A DNA stretch of 6,601 nt from an uncultured Christensenellaceae bacterium (GTDB lineage: Bacteria > Bacillota > Clostridia > Christensenellales > MGBC116941). Positions 5,746-6,601 of this stretch are shown here, piece after piece. Position 1 is the first letter of the stretch; the number at the start of each line of letters is the position of its first letter. Made by a program: the position numbers and the translations under genes. Location of the stretch: NCBI GenBank assembly GCA_910585035.1, contig CAJUEF010000027.1, forward strand, positions 852-7,452. Direction: 5' to 3'. Under the pieces are notes generated by a model. That model did no database searches. It had not been told where the DNA came from and was given only the letters and a program-made list of their open reading frames with translations.

Positions 5746-6601
5746 GTAATTCACCTATACTTTCATACAAATCCTTTTTGTTAAATTCAGCATTTTCGCT
5801 GATATATTCCTTCCTTGGCTCCACCTTGTCTCCCATAAGCACCGTAACCATTCTGTCTACCTCGGCAACGTCGTCAATAGTAACCTGAATAAGGCTGCGG
5901 TTATCAGGATTAAGGGTGGTTTCCCAAAGCTGCTCAGGGTTCATCTCACCAAGACCCTTATACCGCTGAATGGTATAGTTTTTTTTGCCCTTTGTATATT
6001 CCAGCAGCTCCTTATCGCTGTAAGCATACTTAATGCTTTTCCCAGAAGATATTTTATAAAGAGGCGGCATTCCTATAAACACATGTCCTCCCGTTATAAG
6101 AGGGCGCATATACCTAAAGAAGAATGTCAAAAGTATAGCCCGAATGTGGGCGCCGTCCTGGTCTGCATCGCTGAGTATCACTATTTTGTGATATTTCAGC
6201 TTATTTATATTAAAATCCTCCTCCAGCCCTGTATCCAGCGCAGTTATTATGGAACGGAATTCATCGTTGGCAAGCACCTGGTCTATGCGCTTTTTTTCCA
6301 CATTAAGAGGTTTTCCTTTAAGGGGAAGTATGGCCTGAAACCGTCTGTCCCTTCCCTGCTTTGCACTGCCACCGGCGCTGTCGCCCTCAACTATAAACAG
6401 CTCGTTTTGCTCTGCCTTTCGTCCGCTGCAGCTGGCAAGCTTGCCCACAAGGGGAGCGCCCTTTAGTTTATTTTTTGTTCTCGCATTCTCCTTAGCTTTC
6501 CTTGAAGCCTCCCTGACCTTGGCTGCTTTAACAGCCTTTTCTGCAATAGTGCTGAGAACTGCACTGTTGCTTAAATTATCCAAAAATCCCGGAAGCGTTG
6601 A
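5738..6601 (-). CDS. parE: Type IIA DNA topoisomerase subunit B, ParE/GyrB-like, C-terminal part
   Basis: The frame stays open to the window edge, so the gene is cut at its 5' end. The TTG at 6583 is an internal leucine, with STLPGF in frame before it. About 287 residues are visible; type IIA B subunits of Gram-positive bacteria are about 640, so the GHKL ATPase and most of the transducer domain are outside. What remains is the TOPRIM domain and the C-terminal tail. VEGDSAGGSAKQGRDR carries the catalytic glutamate (codon 6386-6388), SDADQDGAHIR carries the acidic metal-binding triad (codons 6167-6169, 6161-6163, 6155-6157), and QRYKGLGEMNPEQLW is the conserved late motif. The subunit uses ATP binding and hydrolysis to drive strand passage with the A subunit. 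Its TAA overlaps the start of parC by 8 bases. TOPRIM wording alone does not separate ParE from GyrB; the call follows its partner. Confidence 0.9.
   Translation of the reverse strand, partial: STLPGFLDNLSNSAVLSTIAEKAVKAAKVREASRKAKENARTKNKLKGAPLVGKLASCSGRKAEQNELFIVEGDSAGGSAKQGRDRRFQAILPLKGKPLNVEKKRIDQVLANDEFRSIITALDTGLEEDFNINKLKYHKIVILSDADQDGAHIRAILLTFFFRYMRPLITGGHVFIGMPPLYKISSGKSIKYAYSDKELLEYTKGKKNYTIQRYKGLGEMNPEQLWETTLNPDNRSLIQVTIDDVAEVDRMVTVLMGDKVEPRKEYISENAEFNKKDLYESIGELHG
5751..5756 (-). promoter_or_regulatory. Ribosome binding site that sets the parC start
   Basis: AGGTGA on the - strand (5756-5751) stands 5 bases before the ATG at 5745. A longer reading frame is possible from a GTG at 5754, but that GTG lies inside the AGGTGA itself and has no site of its own at the right distance. 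The ATG, and a 787-residue product, is therefore preferred. The site lies within the last codons of the upstream B-subunit gene. Confidence 0.75.

Noticed and set aside
6581..6583. TTG as the start of the topoisomerase B gene
   Set aside because: The frame continues to the window end, and a 281-residue protein would lack the ATPase domain; the TTG is an internal leucine.
1..6601. CRISPR array, insertion sequence, tRNA or rRNA
   Set aside because: I found no regularly spaced direct repeats, transposase motifs, terminal inverted repeats or RNA-gene signatures.

Overview
The window reads as a chromosomal segment of a low-to-moderate-GC Firmicute, most likely a member of the Clostridia. The signs are strong AGGAGG-type ribosome binding sites, U-tailed intrinsic terminators, a tandem OB-fold SSB-like protein of the kind I associate with Clostridia, and a parE-parC-ordered type IIA topoisomerase pair. 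This placement is an inference from gene content; no rRNA or other marker gene is present.

Layout. The left part is on the + strand. It holds the 3' end of a radical SAM gene (TIGR01212/YhcC-YtqA type, 1-656), then a short amidase_3 plus SH3 peptidoglycan hydrolase (703-1449) ending in a clear terminator. A gene-free AT-rich stretch of about 340 bases follows. It carries a good promoter with an internal dyad, driving a CPBP-family membrane protease (1856-2590) with its own terminator. The right part is on the - strand and converges on the protease. It holds the C-terminal part of a ParE/GyrB-type topoisomerase subunit (5738-6601, cut by the window end), an overlapping ParC/GyrA-type subunit (3382-5745), and the SSB-like protein (2711-3316).

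How the genes fit together. The two topoisomerase subunits overlap by 8 bases and should form one heterotetrameric enzyme. The A subunit lacks a recognisable GyrA box in the first blade of its C-terminal domain, so I favour a topoisomerase IV-like decatenase over the housekeeping gyrase, although its catalytic-core wording is gyrase-like. The SSB-like gene follows in the same direction after 65 bases with no obvious promoter, so this looks like a DNA-topology and DNA-binding operon. The CPBP gene looks like a self-contained transcription unit and may have been acquired separately.

The unusual points are mostly regulatory. A perfect 12-bp inverted repeat overlaps the radical SAM stop codon; its 3' arm is the amidase Shine-Dalgarno and its U-tract runs into the amidase start codon. 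A second hairpin covers the start codon of the SSB-like gene. The amidase lacks the usual first zinc-ligand histidine. I see no defence island, CRISPR, mobile element or RNA gene, and no clearly new multi-gene system.
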